A DNA stretch of 64,000 nt, taken from Lingula anatina (Eukaryota; Brachiopoda; Lingulata; Lingulida; Lingulidae). The stretch covers positions 124,001 to 188,000 of the forward strand of contig NW_019775558.1 in assembly GCF_001039355.2 (NCBI RefSeq), written 5' to 3'. Each line of letters opens with the position of its first letter. The stretch's first letter is position 1. Below are positions 19,293-33,978 of the stretch, piece by piece. The notes under the pieces are model-generated. The model made no database searches. It was given only the letters and a program-made list of their open reading frames with translations, and was not told where the DNA came from. Made by a program: the position numbers and the translations under genes.

Positions 19293-22200
19293 ATGCCTGT
19301 AACAGATCAAGGTGGAAACCCCAGACTGCAGACCAGTCTTGGCTCACTCCTTGATAGAAGTGGAGGTAGGCAGACTACTATATGTCAGGGTGGCCATTTT
19401 TCCTCTTATACGCTAATTTCCTTTTTATCTACAAATATTTATTCAATAATATGGTAAGCAAGTAGGGGTGAAAGAAATGACAATTATTAGTTTTATTCCC
19501 TGTCATAGGTGTTTACAATGCTAAACTAGCACAACCTGTCTTAGCTACAGCAGTTATAACTTTTCTATCTGCTTTTCTGATCATCATCATCAGTGTTATT
19601 GTAAGTTAAATCAATTGTCAAAAGTTTACATGTCCCCATTCATTTGTATTACAATCCTTGGCACCTAAGACTAAATAACTGGCCAGTGTTTGTAGTGGCT
19701 AACAGGTATTACATGTATCACTTGCAAAGGTTATATTCTTTAAACAAAGTCATGAAGAATATATTTTAAGAATGTCTGACTTAGTGTTTGAATTTGTATT
19801 ATTATAGACACTTCTGGAAGTCATACCCTGATGAAGCACATGTCAATGGTGCCCTATGCACATCAGTTGAGTGAAAGCCGTATGTCAGGCAGGAGTGGAG
19901 ATACAGGAAAAAACAAGAAGAGAAGGAAAAAGAGAAACCCTGTGACAGCTAATTTAGCTGGAACCAGATATGAAGTTGGTCAGTTTATGTGCTACTGTTT
20001 GAAGTATAGCCACACTTTTTTTCCGTAAAAGAATGTTATTGATAGTTGTGAGAAAAAAGGTAGAGAAAGAAAGAAAGTGAGAAAGAAAGAAGAGAAAACG
20101 TTATGCAATACATACTGACAAAATGAAATAAAAAAAAAATAGAAAAGGAAAAAAAATTGGAAAGAAAGAAAAGGAAAAATGCTATATAATACCAACTGAC
20201 TGAATGGACCGAAAAATGCAAAGTCATAAAAACAGTGTTATTCCCTTTTCCATCATTATGTGAAAAACAATGAATTATTTTCTTTTTTGTTTATAGTGAG
20301 GGAAATGGTTGAGAAGAATGGTTTTCATGTTAGCAGAGATGATGACCCTAACAGGTACACATAATTATTTCCACTGTGGTGATATTTACTGAAATCAACA
20401 GTGTACTACAACTTGTAAATGCTCTCTGTCATACTCTTGTGATACTATTATGATAATTGATTAAAATAAAAACTAGCCAGCTACTGTAAAACATCCCTTT
20501 CTGTTTTTATTTCCAGCTTTCTTTTATGGTTTGATAGTTTTGTATCCACAGAGAAAATTTCGGAATTGAAGGTTTTCCAAAGGATAAACCATTTCCCTGG
20601 AATGGGAGAAATTACCAGGAAAGACAGCTTGGCCAGGAACATGGCAAAGTAAGTTGTTGGTTGAGATAAGATGTATGAAGATGAAAAGCAAAAGTGATAT
20701 CAAAATTACTGGATTACGGAATAAGAAATTTGCAGTAGACAATTTGGTATATTGTGACGAGTATATTTTTAAATTCAGCTGTTAAACTACAATAACAATT
20801 ATATACTAATTGTTAATGTAATTTTTTTTAATGAATTGATAAGATTTGGCAAGTGGAAATTTTTTACCTTGGTATTGCAAGTTATTTCATCTTTTAGCAA
20901 TATCAAGTATAAATGTGGGACTGTGTAGAAAGGGAGATTGTTTGTTTTTCTTTTTGATCTTTTCATAAGATTTTTCAAAAATGTTTTACTTAGTTGAAGA
21001 ATTCAAATGGTTTTAAATGATATTTTTTTTTAAGTTATGATTTTTTTCTTAATTTCATTCCTTTTATGTGAATGATAAAGTAAAAATAAAAAAAAAACAT
21101 AATTTGGGTAAATTTGTTTTCAGAATGTGCAAGCTTCATCCTGATGAATATAATTTTGTGCCAAAGACATGGATCCTACCGGCAGATTATTCAGTTCTGC
21201 AAAATTACGCCAAAGATCTTAAAGCCAAGAAAAAACATCGGACATTTATTGTGAAGCCATCAACTGGGGCCCAGGGTCATGGGTAAGTGGTTGATAAACT
21301 AAAGCACAGAGTTTACCCCTTCATTTTACAGTTTTGCAGACTCCCAATATTAAAGACCTTTTATTTGAACCTACCATTTTTTCCTATGATAATGAAATAG
21401 ATATTACCCTGCATGTTTCCTGTACATTCTTGGTAATTTGATTCAAGTGCATAATAACTTTAAGTTTGAGCTCATTAATTCAATGAGAGACCCAGTAAAC
21501 AGTTACCATATCACATTATCAATTTGATATAACTATTTCCAGGATTTCACTGTATAAAAATGCAGAGAAGATTCCTCAGAGTGAACATTTCATTGTACAA
21601 GAGTATCTTGACAAGCCCTACCTCCTGGATGGGTATAAATTTGATCTCCGGATTTATGTGCTGATGACCTCCTGTGATCCACTAAGAATCTTCTTGTTTA
21701 ATGATGGTCTGGTCAGGCTTAGCACAGAGAAATACATTCCTCCTCATGATTCAAACATAGTAAGTATTGATATTTTAATATTAAAGCTTAGATTTTATCA
21801 CATTAGAGATTTCAAAGAATATTACACACTCAAACTGCATGATCAATATGTAAAAATAATAATAAAGAAAAGCAATTTGTATATATAATATGTAATTTAT
21901 AGAAGTAAATTTTGACACTCGATGTGAAAATGGTTAATCATGGTGATTTATTGCATCTTTAATGTATTGTCATTTACAATAAATTGTGATGAAAATGTGT
22001 TACAAACTATTTTTTGTTCAGGGAAAAATGTTCTAAACTTTTTTTTTCTTTTTGCAGGATTCATTATTCATGCATTTGACCAACTACTCTTTGAACAAGC
22101 ACAGTGAGAATTACGAAAAAGATCAGAATGAGGATACAGGAAGCAAGAGAACAATTAGATATCTCAATGAATATCTACGGAAAGAGGACAAAGATGTGGC

Positions 22201-25200
22201 CTGGCTATGGAAGAATATTTCTGATGTGATTATAAAGACACTTATTGTGGCAGAGCCTCATATTCTTCATGCCTATAGAATGTGTAGACCCGGGCAACAG
22301 GCAGGATCTGACAGTGTGTGCTTTGAGATTTTAGGGTTTGACATTTTCCTGGACAGGAAACTAAAGCCTTGGCTTTTAGAAGTAAGTGCACTGGCTAGGG
22401 TCATTATTAATGCTCAACAGGACTAATTAATTAACAATATCTTTGTATCATAGTTTTGATTACATGTCACATTTTTTGTCAAATTAGATAAAGATGATTT
22501 TATTTTTAACAATGATACAGTATTTTATAATGGTTAGCATTAGAAGGCAAGACTGATACCCTGCAATTTTTGCAAAAGTTCAGTTTACAGTTTAGGTGGA
22601 ATCGGTAAAATATGGCTATGATCAAAACTTTCTGTTTGTTTTTTTTTCAGTAAATAAATAAATAAAATAATTCATTAATTAAAAAAGGCAGAGTTAACAT
22701 TTTTACCTTGTTTTTGTAATTTAAAGAACAATTATTCCTACACTGTTAGTGCATACTTAATATTCATCAGTAAAAAGTGAAATTAACAACAATAACAATA
22801 AAAAAGGAATTTTCACAATTTACATTTCACTGTCTTTGTACTTTGCAGATCAACCGTTCTCCCAGCTTTGGTACAGATGAGGCTCTGGATTACAGGATCA
22901 AGTCTGGCCTACTGGAGGACACACTGAGACTGCTCAATGTCAAGTAAGGGAGGGTGCTGCATGTATTTCACTTAACCCGTTGATCAATTCACATATTATT
23001 TTATTTATCTTTGCAATCTGATTATTATATTCCTATTAAATTAGTTCATAGGAGACCTTTATGAAAATAACTTTGATGCTCATATTACATGTGATCATAC
23101 ACATATATGTTTTAATGGCTCCAAAACTTAACCAAAAAGTTTTATTGAATCATTATTTTAGGTATTTTCTATTAACTTTTTAAAGGCAAGAAAAATTATA
23201 TTCTTCCATTTAGGGCTAGTGATAAACGTAAGAACCTGGCAGCTCAGAAAGCAGAATCCCAGAAGAGACTCTTCCAACAGCCCAGCAGAAAGTCTGATAT
23301 CATGGATTTGAGTGATCTGGAAAAGAAAAAATTATCAACAGAGAGAAGAAAAGAAGAATTGGTTAGTAATGACACTATTAGATAATAGAGAATAAGCCTC
23401 CAAATACTGTATATAAAAATGTTTTTCATACCATAATGTACCTTGAATTTATGTAAAAATACAATTTACCATTAAAGGTAGACTCTCAGGCCGTAGCATA
23501 CAGGGGAGATAGTAATATATTTGCTGTAGTCTTGAGTGAAGAGAAGCCAAATTTTGAGAAAATTAAAAGCTGGCATAACTGAAGTTAAATATCACATAGA
23601 TATACACATTCACAACGACAACCTTGCCTCTTCCAGAAAGGACTTCTCAGCAGAATCAGGAAGGATGCAACAAGGGAAGATTTCGAGAACAGAAACTGTG
23701 GTCGTTTTCGAAGAATATTTCCTCCTGATGACAAATTCCATGCTGACAAGTTCACTAATCTCCTAACCAGTGCATTCAGTACCTTCCTGTCAGGGAAAGC
23801 TACTACGCTGACTAAGGAGATCGAGAGGACATATAACAACAAGCTAAAGGTATATAGAAGTACATGTGAAGCTGGTTTGATCTGTATATGTATGTATGTG
23901 TATAAATATAGGTAGGTGAAAGATAACTCTCTTTGGGAGTTTTGTGCCTGTAATGTTGAGTATAACATTATACCAGTTAGCTATCACTGTTGTAAGTGGC
24001 AGCGTAAACCAAAAAAAAAAAAAAAAAGAAAAATTAATATAAAGTTAATAATCATAGCCAGAGTACAATTTTTTCCCAATTATATCTTTCATTTTTGCAC
24101 ATTTGATTCATTTGTATTAAGTAGCTTTTGCAGATGTTGTAGTAGATTTTTTATTTGCAAATTTTAGATTCCATCATTAGTCGGTACGGACTTGACGGTT
24201 AGTTGCTTGCATACTGAATTTCTTGTTTATTTGCTTATTCTTTTATTCCAGCATGCTGGTATCAGATTTATTTATTTATTTATTTTTGTGTGATTATGAG
24301 GATGCATGCAATTTAATTTATATAGAATTGACTTATATATTTGCTCTACCTTTAAGTGCATGTGTCTATTTACATACAGTGTATTACACATGAAATTTAT
24401 AGGTGCATACAAATGTCTTCACTTCTAGAATTTATATTTCGTAATGTTGTGCGAATATATATTTCCCATTGTGTCATGACCAAGGTTCAAATGTTTGTTT
24501 GTAAGTGCATGATATGAACAGCCTGCATGTAAAAGACATCAGCTAAAATATTTGGAATATAAATGTAAAACTTATCAGTATTAACATGGCAGATATGCTT
24601 ACCTGCTCCACAGCACATAACTGATGAGTAAAACTTATTCTCAGCATTATTCAAATGTTTGTAACACTTTTTTCATATAGTGTATTCATGCATTCTTTTC
24701 AATCTTATTATTTGTTTTTCTAACAGAAATAGATGTGTAAATTAATTTATCAATATCTGTATGCTGCCAGAAAGAGAAAGAAATAAAGAAAGATAAAAAA
24801 AAAGAAATAATAGGCCTACCACCAATATCAGTAATTATAAATGCTGTCCAGACAAATAGTGCTCAGGTGTTATGTTGATGAATTGAGGTTCATGTATAGA
24901 GAAATAGTATGAATATAACTATTACAACCGTGTGTGAACCATTTCATATTCATACATTTCCAGGAGGCAGATATTTTGGACATGTTGGCTCAGTGTGAGG
25001 CAGATGAGAAGGAAGGAAGGATAATGCCACAGAGCAGACAGAGGGGACCTGCGGTAAGTTGTTTCACTTTTGTAATTATTCAGACTCTTAAGTTCTTTAA
25101 TAAGAATTGATGTCTTTTTTTTGTGAATATGTGGAGAAATATATTGTACTAGTACAAAATCTTAAACCTGCTTTTGTGAAGGTTTTGAAAAAAATTCAGA

Positions 25201-28200
25201 AATACAAAATTTGTGAAACAATTTGTCCTAGTACAAAATCTTTTTAATTTTTAAGAAGTAAATTGCTTTAGTGAAAGAAAAAACGTGAATAACAGATAAT
25301 TTCAACTAAAAATCCATTTGGCAATAGTAATTAATATGTCAGCACAAAGTAATGTTTTATCTTTTTATTAGATATTACATTACATCCTGTGTTTGTAGTA
25401 TAGATTTGGCGCAAATAACAATAATTGTTGATGTAGTTTAGAGTAGAACTCAAAGTTGACTTACAATTATTTTGTCTAAAAAGTAACTGGTAATGACTTA
25501 ACAGTATTTATATGGTTTATTATTGGTAACCTTTAGTGAAATATGTAGATTAAATCTTATATATTACTCATATATTATAGATAATTGGAACATTGTGTTA
25601 TCGCACAGGAAGCTTGGCAAGCATATTTTATTTTATATTTATTTGCTGTGGCCGTTGAAATGCCAGCTTTTTCACAAATTCACAAATATTAACATTCCCC
25701 TGATATGTTTTGTCTGCATGGAATAAATTCACTAATTTTACTGTGTTTTTATACTCATGGATATGAAATATATATAAGCATTCTGATTTAAGAACCAAAA
25801 ATCAACAAAATTTCACCTTTTATTTTAAATTATTTGGAAGCGCAGCTACAATATCAATCACCAGGCACATTCACATTCATTTTCCATCTTTAGAAGTCAC
25901 TCATGAAATGTCTTCACGTGTGCTTCACTTGAGCATTAGTAAATTTGTAATATGAGTGGGGGAGGAGGAGGCTCAATTAGGACTTCACTTAGTTAAACTT
26001 ATTAAAATTTTAAAAGCATGACTTATTTTACCAGATTACCAAAGTTCATAGTGGCTACACCCTTTTTTAAACCTACTGGTAGTGTTAAGAATACATGTCC
26101 TCTGGTGTGGTCAGTTTGGCAGTTTATGGTCAGTAGGGCAGCTTGAGAGTCAATCTGCTTCTGTGAGACATTCAATATCATCTCAGAATATCACATTGAA
26201 TGCATTGTTTACAGTATAACAGCATAATTGTCACCTTGAGAGGTGCTTAATTTGTCACCAATTCACTGCTATCATGTTATTGCTTGTAAATCTTTGTGTC
26301 ACAGAAATCATATTTGCTTTATGACTGTATTTTTGTCAGACGTGCCTTATTTAAAAAAAATGCATGGAGTATTATTATTATTATTATTATTATTAACTGT
26401 TATTATTGTTCATATTTTAGATATGTTAGATGGATTTACATGAATAGAGCAATGATTAATTAGTACTCCTATTGTTTTTTGTTTTTTATGCACATATTAA
26501 ACCAACTATTCTTTACATGGTGTGAATATGATAACCGTAATTTCTTTGCCTTAAAATGATTTTTTAAATATGTATTTAGCTAAGCTAGTGTGTAGTAATT
26601 CAGCTTAGATTTGTGGCTAATTTAATACATATTAAGTGTGAAATTGTTCTCTTAGCACAAGCAGTGAAAAAAGTTTACAACATTTGCTTGAATTGGTGAC
26701 CTTCCCAAACACAATGATAAGACTGCCATCCTTATTGGGAAAGCACAAAGCAAACAGAAGGAGTTGAATTACCCATACGTATGCATGCTCTTAAACAGGG
26801 TCTGGACAGAAACATCACCTGGTGGTCAGTCATCTAAACATCAGTTTGGGGAGGGTCATCAACTGTAAAGGCTACAAGCTGTGTTTCACAATAGATAATT
26901 TTTTTCTCTGCTTGTATATAAAGAACTCCTATTTGTATAATTTTCCTGACATTACTTTAAAATTCCATTTTCCAGCCCTTGATGGGTATGCCATACTCAG
27001 TGCCAGTGGAGGAGACAGAGGGCACAGATACACACGAGTCTGAGGAAGATGAGGAGGGGGAGGACACAGACTCTGGGACACACCTCCAGGGAAGGTCAAG
27101 GCCTGTGTCAGGGGCATTGCAGAATGGAAGAACTGGCAGTAGGCCTGTCTCAGGTGAGAGACTTCTGTCATGCAGTGCGGGGAATATAGATTTGCTTTCA
27201 TGTTGGTGGCGCATGTTATGGGTTGGATTGTTTAACTTGAATGTATTATGTTGATTAAGTTTAATGAAGAACTTGACAAATAAAAAAGGATCAGTTAACA
27301 AAAACACAAAGAATATGATTAACTATTTCTGTATAAACAACAACTCTCTGTAGAACTTAGGATAAAACATAAATCTTACTGTCAGTACAAATGTGAATCG
27401 TGGTCTTTTTTTCATATTTCACATCTTAATTAAATATACAACAACACATCAAATGTAACACCAAGCTGCACTTTCCAGGCCGCCCAACATCTGGTCATCA
27501 GTCCCGCCCTCCAACACAGCAGAAGTCACCTGGGACTGCCACCAGGGCACGCTCCTTGTCCCGTCCACAGAGCGCCAGCAATAGGCTACCCAATGGGATA
27601 CCTGTCTTGGTAGGTGTATTTTTATACGTTTGTCGTTTTAATTTTTTTTTTTCACCCCTTAGCCTAAGTTTCAACCCCACAGTTGGTCAGTTTGCTTGTT
27701 CATTTTTTAATTTCCAAAGATTAAGATTTGGAAATGGAAAAATTGGCATAATGTATTTGAAGCTCAGCTAGGGAAGTCTGACCAGGTACAGTTGTATCTA
27801 CAAAGAATTATTTATCTGTGACATGAGGAGGTCAACAATGAAAAGATTGTGTTAATATAAAGTGTTTTTGGATGCAGGTACAGTGCAGCACTGTACTCTC
27901 TTTTTATGAGAATAAATTTTATGTCTTCTCCATCCTTCCACACAACACAAATCACTTTGCATACAAAATCACAAGACAGGCACCAGATAAAGAAGGTTTG
28001 TAATTCGACTTATCTAGGCCAATCCCTTGTGATTAATTATTTTAAATCTAAGTCAATTGATCTCTTGCGCAAGACAGAATAATCATTCAATCTATTATAT
28101 AAGAAGTCATAATCAATTAGTATGGCACAAGTCACACAACTTTGATTGTTCCATATTAGATCAAATCTTTGGGGCTGTACTTTTCATATTGTAAGATTGC

Positions 28201-30391
28201 ATTTTTTTCCGGAATGAACAAAAGCTTGTCAGCTAGTGTCATTAGTAAACATTCTCTATTTCTGTGTCTGTTTCAACATTCTAGGAAGAAAGTGTGTATT
28301 CAACAGCTGCTAGAGACATGGAGGAGGACCTCACTAGAAAATCTTTGTCACTGCTCAACGACATGAAAATAAAATTTCCTGGAAAAACTGACGAAGAAGC
28401 AGAGTGGATTCTTGACAAGGTTTGTGTGTTGAGTTTGATGCATAATTAACATACTTTTTGCTAGCTTTTTTCTTGTTTCCACAGTAGTTTCATATGAATG
28501 CATATGCACTTTTATTTTCGTTACTCATAGTGTACCACAATAACTAAGAATAAAACATTTGTTCTAAAACCACCTTTCATGATCATTATGAAAACTGTCT
28601 CTATGATTATTTAAGCTTCATTGTGATGACTAGTTTATCTTTTGTTTGCAGATCCAAGAAAATTGGAAGTTTCACAAGCCCCGGATAGCTTCGTATTGGC
28701 TGGTAAAGTTGGATTCAATTAAAAGAAGAAAGGTAAGTTTATCATGACCTTTTTTATTTTTATTTTTCCATTTTGTTTTATTATTATTATTATTTTTTGT
28801 TAATTCTGATAAACTGACGAAGCAAAAGGTAAGGTAATATGTATTTAAGTTTGGGGTGGGTTTTATTTTTAATTAAAACAAGTTCTGAACTCAACCAATA
28901 CACCTGTTCATCTGTTTAAAATTCTGTCACCCTCTGCTCCAGGTTATAGACATTGTGCGTTCCAATGTGAGAGCTGTACTACAGAGGACGTGGAAGTGTC
29001 CTGATGTAGAGAGTCTACGACTATATCGTATATTCAATAGAGTATTCAACAGATTATTATGGAGCCATGGGCAGGGGCTGTGGAACTGTTTTGGACAATC
29101 AGGGTAGGATTACAATTATTTGTAATTTTTTTTTTATGTAAACTGATAGTGTAGATGAATTGTAGATGGACCAATTTCTTATTTAGCGTTTGTAGTATTG
29201 TAAAAGATGGAAATGTTAGAAAAACTGATCAATAGGGCTTGATAATTTATTTCTAGGACTAAAAGATAAGACATTTTTAACTGTGATCAAAAATGTGAGG
29301 ACAAAAAAAATACACCAATCTGCAAAAGGTACAGGTGATAAAGACTCAGCAGGAATTTTTTGGTAAATTATCATAACTTGTAATAAGAACCCTCATTTTG
29401 TCCCAATAGGAATTCCTGGGAGACAATCTTCAGCAAAAGCAGTGACAGCATCAGCAGCACAGAGATGAACTGTTGCAGGAGAATTGTACAGCTATGCCGA
29501 GACTGTTTGCTCATCGTGTACCAGTTTGCATCCGATGCCAAGAACTTGGCACAGCAGTCGTCTTCATTGAATGAAGAAACTGGGAGCACCAAAGCAAGGT
29601 AATTCTAATGGTGGTAACCCCCCCCCCCACACACACACACACACAAACACACCACCACCACCACAGTATTCACTATACGGAGGCTGATTTGGATTGACTG
29701 CTGTATAGATTTGAAAAATAATCACTTCATGAATTTTAAAAAATCAATAAATTAAGAAATTTCCCTCATTGTTCATATCTATACATGCTCAAGTCTTTTC
29801 CCCTGCTTCAACATATGACTTGGATTGACTTCAGTTTGATGTAGTTGCACGTGAAATCTGCTGTTTTTGCAACTCATATAAACAGCCATTTCTAATATAT
29901 TCCACTATCAAATTTGCCAATAAACGGTGTCTTGTGTATTTCTATTAATATAATCTAATAAAGTGCTAAGCATGGGCAATCTCATGTGGCATCAACACAA
30001 ACATTGCAGCTCTTGGCTGTCAATTACTGTATGTCTATTTATGCCATACAAACGGTGCTTCAGTCTTTTTTTAAACTGAAAAAGTACTCTAAAATTATCA
30101 ACTTGATTTCCATAAAAAATTACATTGACGTATTCAGTATTGGGCTAAACTTTCCATTCTCTTTCATTGTTCAGAAACAAGAAATTTGACCTATAGATAT
30201 AAGATAGTTGTATGATAGTTTTCAAGTGTCTCAGAAAGCATTTGTTAGCATTTTACATCTATTCCTTCTATTTCAGCCCAAGAGCTTTATCAAGCCTAGA
30301 GAAGAGGACACAAACGTGGTCCCCAAACCAGACGGTCAGTCAGAGGGTGTCCAGACTTTACCCTCACAGGATGGACTCCACGCAATCTTGA
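19293..30391 (+). CDS. TTLL7: Tubulin polyglutamylase TTLL7, complete, 18 coding exons
   Basis: TTLL7 adds glutamate chains to tubulin tails, preferentially beta-tubulin in mammals, on neuronal and ciliary microtubules. Exons: 19293-19365, 19808-19978, 20297-20354, 20517-20648, 21124-21282, 21543-21759, 22058-22381, 22849-22943, 23214-23361, 23637-23849, 24964-25053, 26976-27153, 27479-27609, 28285-28419, 28652-28732, 28943-29103, 29410-29598 and 30277-30391. All phases agree and total 889 residues, against 887 in human. The TTL core (about 75-410) has INHFPGMGEI, the ATP-binding FIVKP Lys189, KFDLR (230-234), MHLTNYS, and the metal-binding LLEIN with Glu378 and Asn380. A basic MTBD-like segment, an acidic EEDEEGED stretch and the conserved TTLL7-specific C-terminal block (IASYWLVKLDSI, YRIFNRVFNRLLW, GLWNCF) follow. 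The TTLL7-specific block rules out TTLL6 and TTLL13. Minor alternative exons cannot be excluded. Confidence 0.97.
26370..26394. repeat. (ATT)n microsatellite in a TTLL7 intron
   Basis: Uninterrupted ATT run of about eight units. Confidence 0.85.
29617..29666. repeat. Poly-C/(AC)n/(CCA)n compound repeat beside a TTLL7 splice donor
   Basis: A C-run followed by AC and then CCA units begins about 20 bp after the donor of TTLL7 exon 17. Confidence 0.85.
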
Positions 30392-33300
30392 CCACAATCA
30401 CTGTAAATACGTTTACTGGTCATCCAAGGCCTAGTCAATTGCAAAACAGAGGAGAGATGTGTTCAGAACGATATCATACAATCATGTGATGAAAACTGTT
30501 TGTTCTGTTATATTTATTAATTAATTGGTATTCATACTAGCAAGTGGTATCATTCCTAGACAGTTAGATCAGCATCTGTGATGTTTGTATACACGATCAC
30601 TTTTTTAACCCATCTTGCAAGATTGACTTCTGGTACATGTACTGTACCAACTATTTATCAGCTGACAGAATGAAACTGATGTGTTTCATATGCAAGCATA
30701 TTATTATTATTGTTATTTTTTATTAATTATTTATTTATTTATTTTGTAGCAATGCATGATGTGCATCTTAAGCACAGAACATAATCCTTTTGATTGGCAA
30801 TTTGATTGTATGAGGGAGAGGGGCTTATTTTTCCCCACTCTTTTTTGGTTATACTTTTTGGAAAAATGAACTTTTCAGTGGACCTTTTAACCCCTTTAGT
30901 TGACCTAATTCAAAAACTGGCATAAAAATAAGATAATTCAGAGTAGATCTCTTCTGGCCTAAAGGACATGCAGTTCTTTCAACCCACCGACCCCCCCCCC
31001 CTCTACCAATGTGCCTGTAAGTAAAGCTCTCATAGAAGGGTTGTGATACTTAGTCTTTGAAAAAATCAAAATGTTTTTTTTTTCATATTCTCTTTAAAGT
31101 CATGTAATTATTATTCCATATTTTCAGTCTGTAATAATCAAGCTAAGAAGTAATGCTTTAGTGGACTTTTCTTAATTGGCTTCATGCAGGATATCTGTAT
31201 ATATAAATATATTTGTTAGGTTACGTTTCACTTGCTTGAAATTTATATATATCATTACACATTTGTAAACTTGGGCTCTTGCAAAAATCATAATTGCAAA
31301 GATTTTTCTATAAAATGGCCATCCGTCCAGTTTTAGCTGTAGATTATGACCTTCAAGTGATTATTTGTAAAATGTTTTTTTTTTTAAATTAAATTTTGTA
31401 ATTAGGAATGGAGATGTCCATCTGTTATAACAATTTTTTTAGTCTGGTGGCAAATTCTTGGAAAGTGATCTACATTTTGTAGACCTGTTTTAACTGTTTC
31501 AACATTTAAAAATCAACCAGTTGCCATTTAGTCATTTAAGGGTTGTTCACACATTGTGTGAGAAAAGTTTCATCTTACATGCTGTCAGGCAATACATTTA
31601 AATTATTTATATTGATCAGAAAATGTTAATTTTTCCTTAAGTGAATGAAAAATAACTTGTGAATCTTATAACTAGCTGTGATAGCAAAGTTGGCTTCTCC
31701 AGTTGCCATAGTACCATACATAGCTTCAAAAAGCAGTTTTATTTATATACCTACAAATAATAGTTATTGATTTTACATAGAATATTCTATCATAAACTAT
31801 CTGCCATCATAACCTGTAGTAGTATTTTGCTGTATTGAAGCCATTGTATGTAAACTAAGCATGGTACATACTGGTGTGGCCCATAGCTGCTTCCATTAAG
31901 GTGGGTTAGAGGAGAGATTATTTTATAACCCTATTATATTTTCAGCAAAATGATTTTCAAAATAAATATTTTGTGAAGCAAATATTCTTATGGTTTGTAA
32001 TAAATTCAGAAGAAAATCATTTCCATGCTGACCTTTGTTGATAAGTGGCATGAGTAAGGCATGAAATAATTTTACAAGACATTAGCAAGCTGCTGTTAAA
32101 GAAGCCTTTCACTTACATAAAAAAAACAAAAAAACAGCTCGAGTTTTACTGCCAATAAGTTGCAGTTTAGTTGAAAATGAATACAAATTTTATATCCAAA
32201 CAACTCGACCTTTTATTGCCTTATCAGCTAGCTGGGGCAGTGATCTATGACTTCTTGCTTTGCCCTTCATATACGAGTGGCTGCAACATTAATGCGTTAT
32301 CCCAATTTACCCCATGGCTACCATAGCAATAAATAATATGGGTTCATGTCCATAAAGCAAAACACTATCTACTTGTAGTCCTTGGTTGATTATTGAGGCA
32401 TATTTTTAATTTGCAAATTGGCATCAATAAATTCAACCAACCTTGACAGACATGACTTTATTTTCATATTGTAAGTGTACGAGTTTTAAATAATGACATG
32501 AATGTTTGAAATCGTTAGAAGCAAGTGGATGCATGTTTGTGTGCTCATATATTGAAGCGTTTGCAATATTAAGCAACTCATCAAAACAAATATTTGGACA
32601 TTGTTGATTAGGACCATTACTAACTTGATGGCAATTATTTGGCTATTGTTATTTTAAAACAATTGGCAATTTTTATATGATCTAAACACTCTCTCTAAAA
32701 AACCACAATTTTAATGGAATCTGAAAGATGCCCAAAGGATTTTTTTTTAAATTATTATTCTTTCTTTTCTCTTCTATATTTAGGCTGAGAGGAGAATTTT
32801 TTACCAAATTTTGAAGAAGTATGCAAGTTAAATCTCATCCACTTAGCAACTTTTCTGATTTTACAAAATTTGATCAAACTACTTGTAGCAAAATGTCATT
32901 TTTAATTACTTTCGAATATTTCCCAGAATGTGAGTCAAATTACACTACCCAGTACCAGACATGTCATTAACTACAAAAGACGGTCTTTCTGAAAATAATG
33001 CAAGCTCTATATTCCAATTTTCATAAAATTTAACCAACCAAGCACAGGTTCACCTGATTGAACTGCGTGTTTGAGACGGTTACAAGACATTCATCTAGTC
33101 AGAATATGTGCATCACTGCTGCAGACATTCTAAGATGTGGTAATTAGAACTTGGCAACTGGGTTAGAGCTTTTTTTACAAACCCAACATAAAGAGTTAGC
33201 ACAAAAGCACTTTGATTACTGCCTCAATGGCTTACAGCATGGCAATGCATCAATGCCAAATGAACATTCTATCTGGCAAACCTTGGACAGTAAATTAATC

Positions 33301-33972
33301 TCTCCGTAACAATGGTGCTTTGCCTGCAGATGAATTAATTAAAAAACGAATAAGGAACAAACAATGGCACTTATATTCTCCTGGTTGAATTATTTCGGCA
33401 GAAAGTTTTTTACAGAGTATTGAAGGACGTGCACTACATCACAGACATCAACAACGAGCTTAAGATATAGAATGTGCTTTTAATGGTAACCCATTTAAAA
33501 TCTTAAATTATTGCTGATAATGAAATCACATCCCTCTGGATCTTGACTTAAAAATATATCTATTACATCTACTGTCTTGACTTCAAAATTTTTGTAAAGA
33601 GAAAGATACATAAATCAGCCATTATTTTGTTTCCTGTAGTTCTAAAATGGGTAGATCTTTTTCTGAGCCTGATATCAGCAATATTTATAGAACTGTATCT
33701 TAAAATAAATGGAACAGATGGAAAAGGAATGTACCTTTAAGTATTCAGTTGGTGACCCAGGTTTTTTTCATGAATGCCTAAATGACAAGCAGATTTTCTG
33801 AATTTTCTAATGTATTTGAATGTTTGTGATACAGAAAATAAATCAAAGATCACACAGTCATGAATAATGCTCTCTTTATATTCAAATGAGTACTAAAACA
33901 AAAACTAATAAAACTAATACAAAAATAGCTATTAGATAATGGCAAACATAAACATTATGTGCAAAAGCACTC
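30392..33972 (+). other. TTLL7 3' UTR and inter-gene region
   Basis: No coding signal. Several AATAAA hexamers occur; the last plausible one, at 33837-33842, would give a 3' UTR of about 3.4 kb. A poly-C run lies near 30990 and several poly-T runs are present. I see no RNA gene. Confidence 0.4.
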
Positions 33973-33978
33973 TTTATT
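33973..33978 (-). terminator. Candidate polyadenylation signal of SYD-1
   Basis: AATAAA on the minus strand (TTTATT on plus), 1.8 kb downstream of the SYD-1 stop. If used, the SYD-1 and TTLL7 transcripts end about 130 bp apart, tail to tail. Confidence 0.35.
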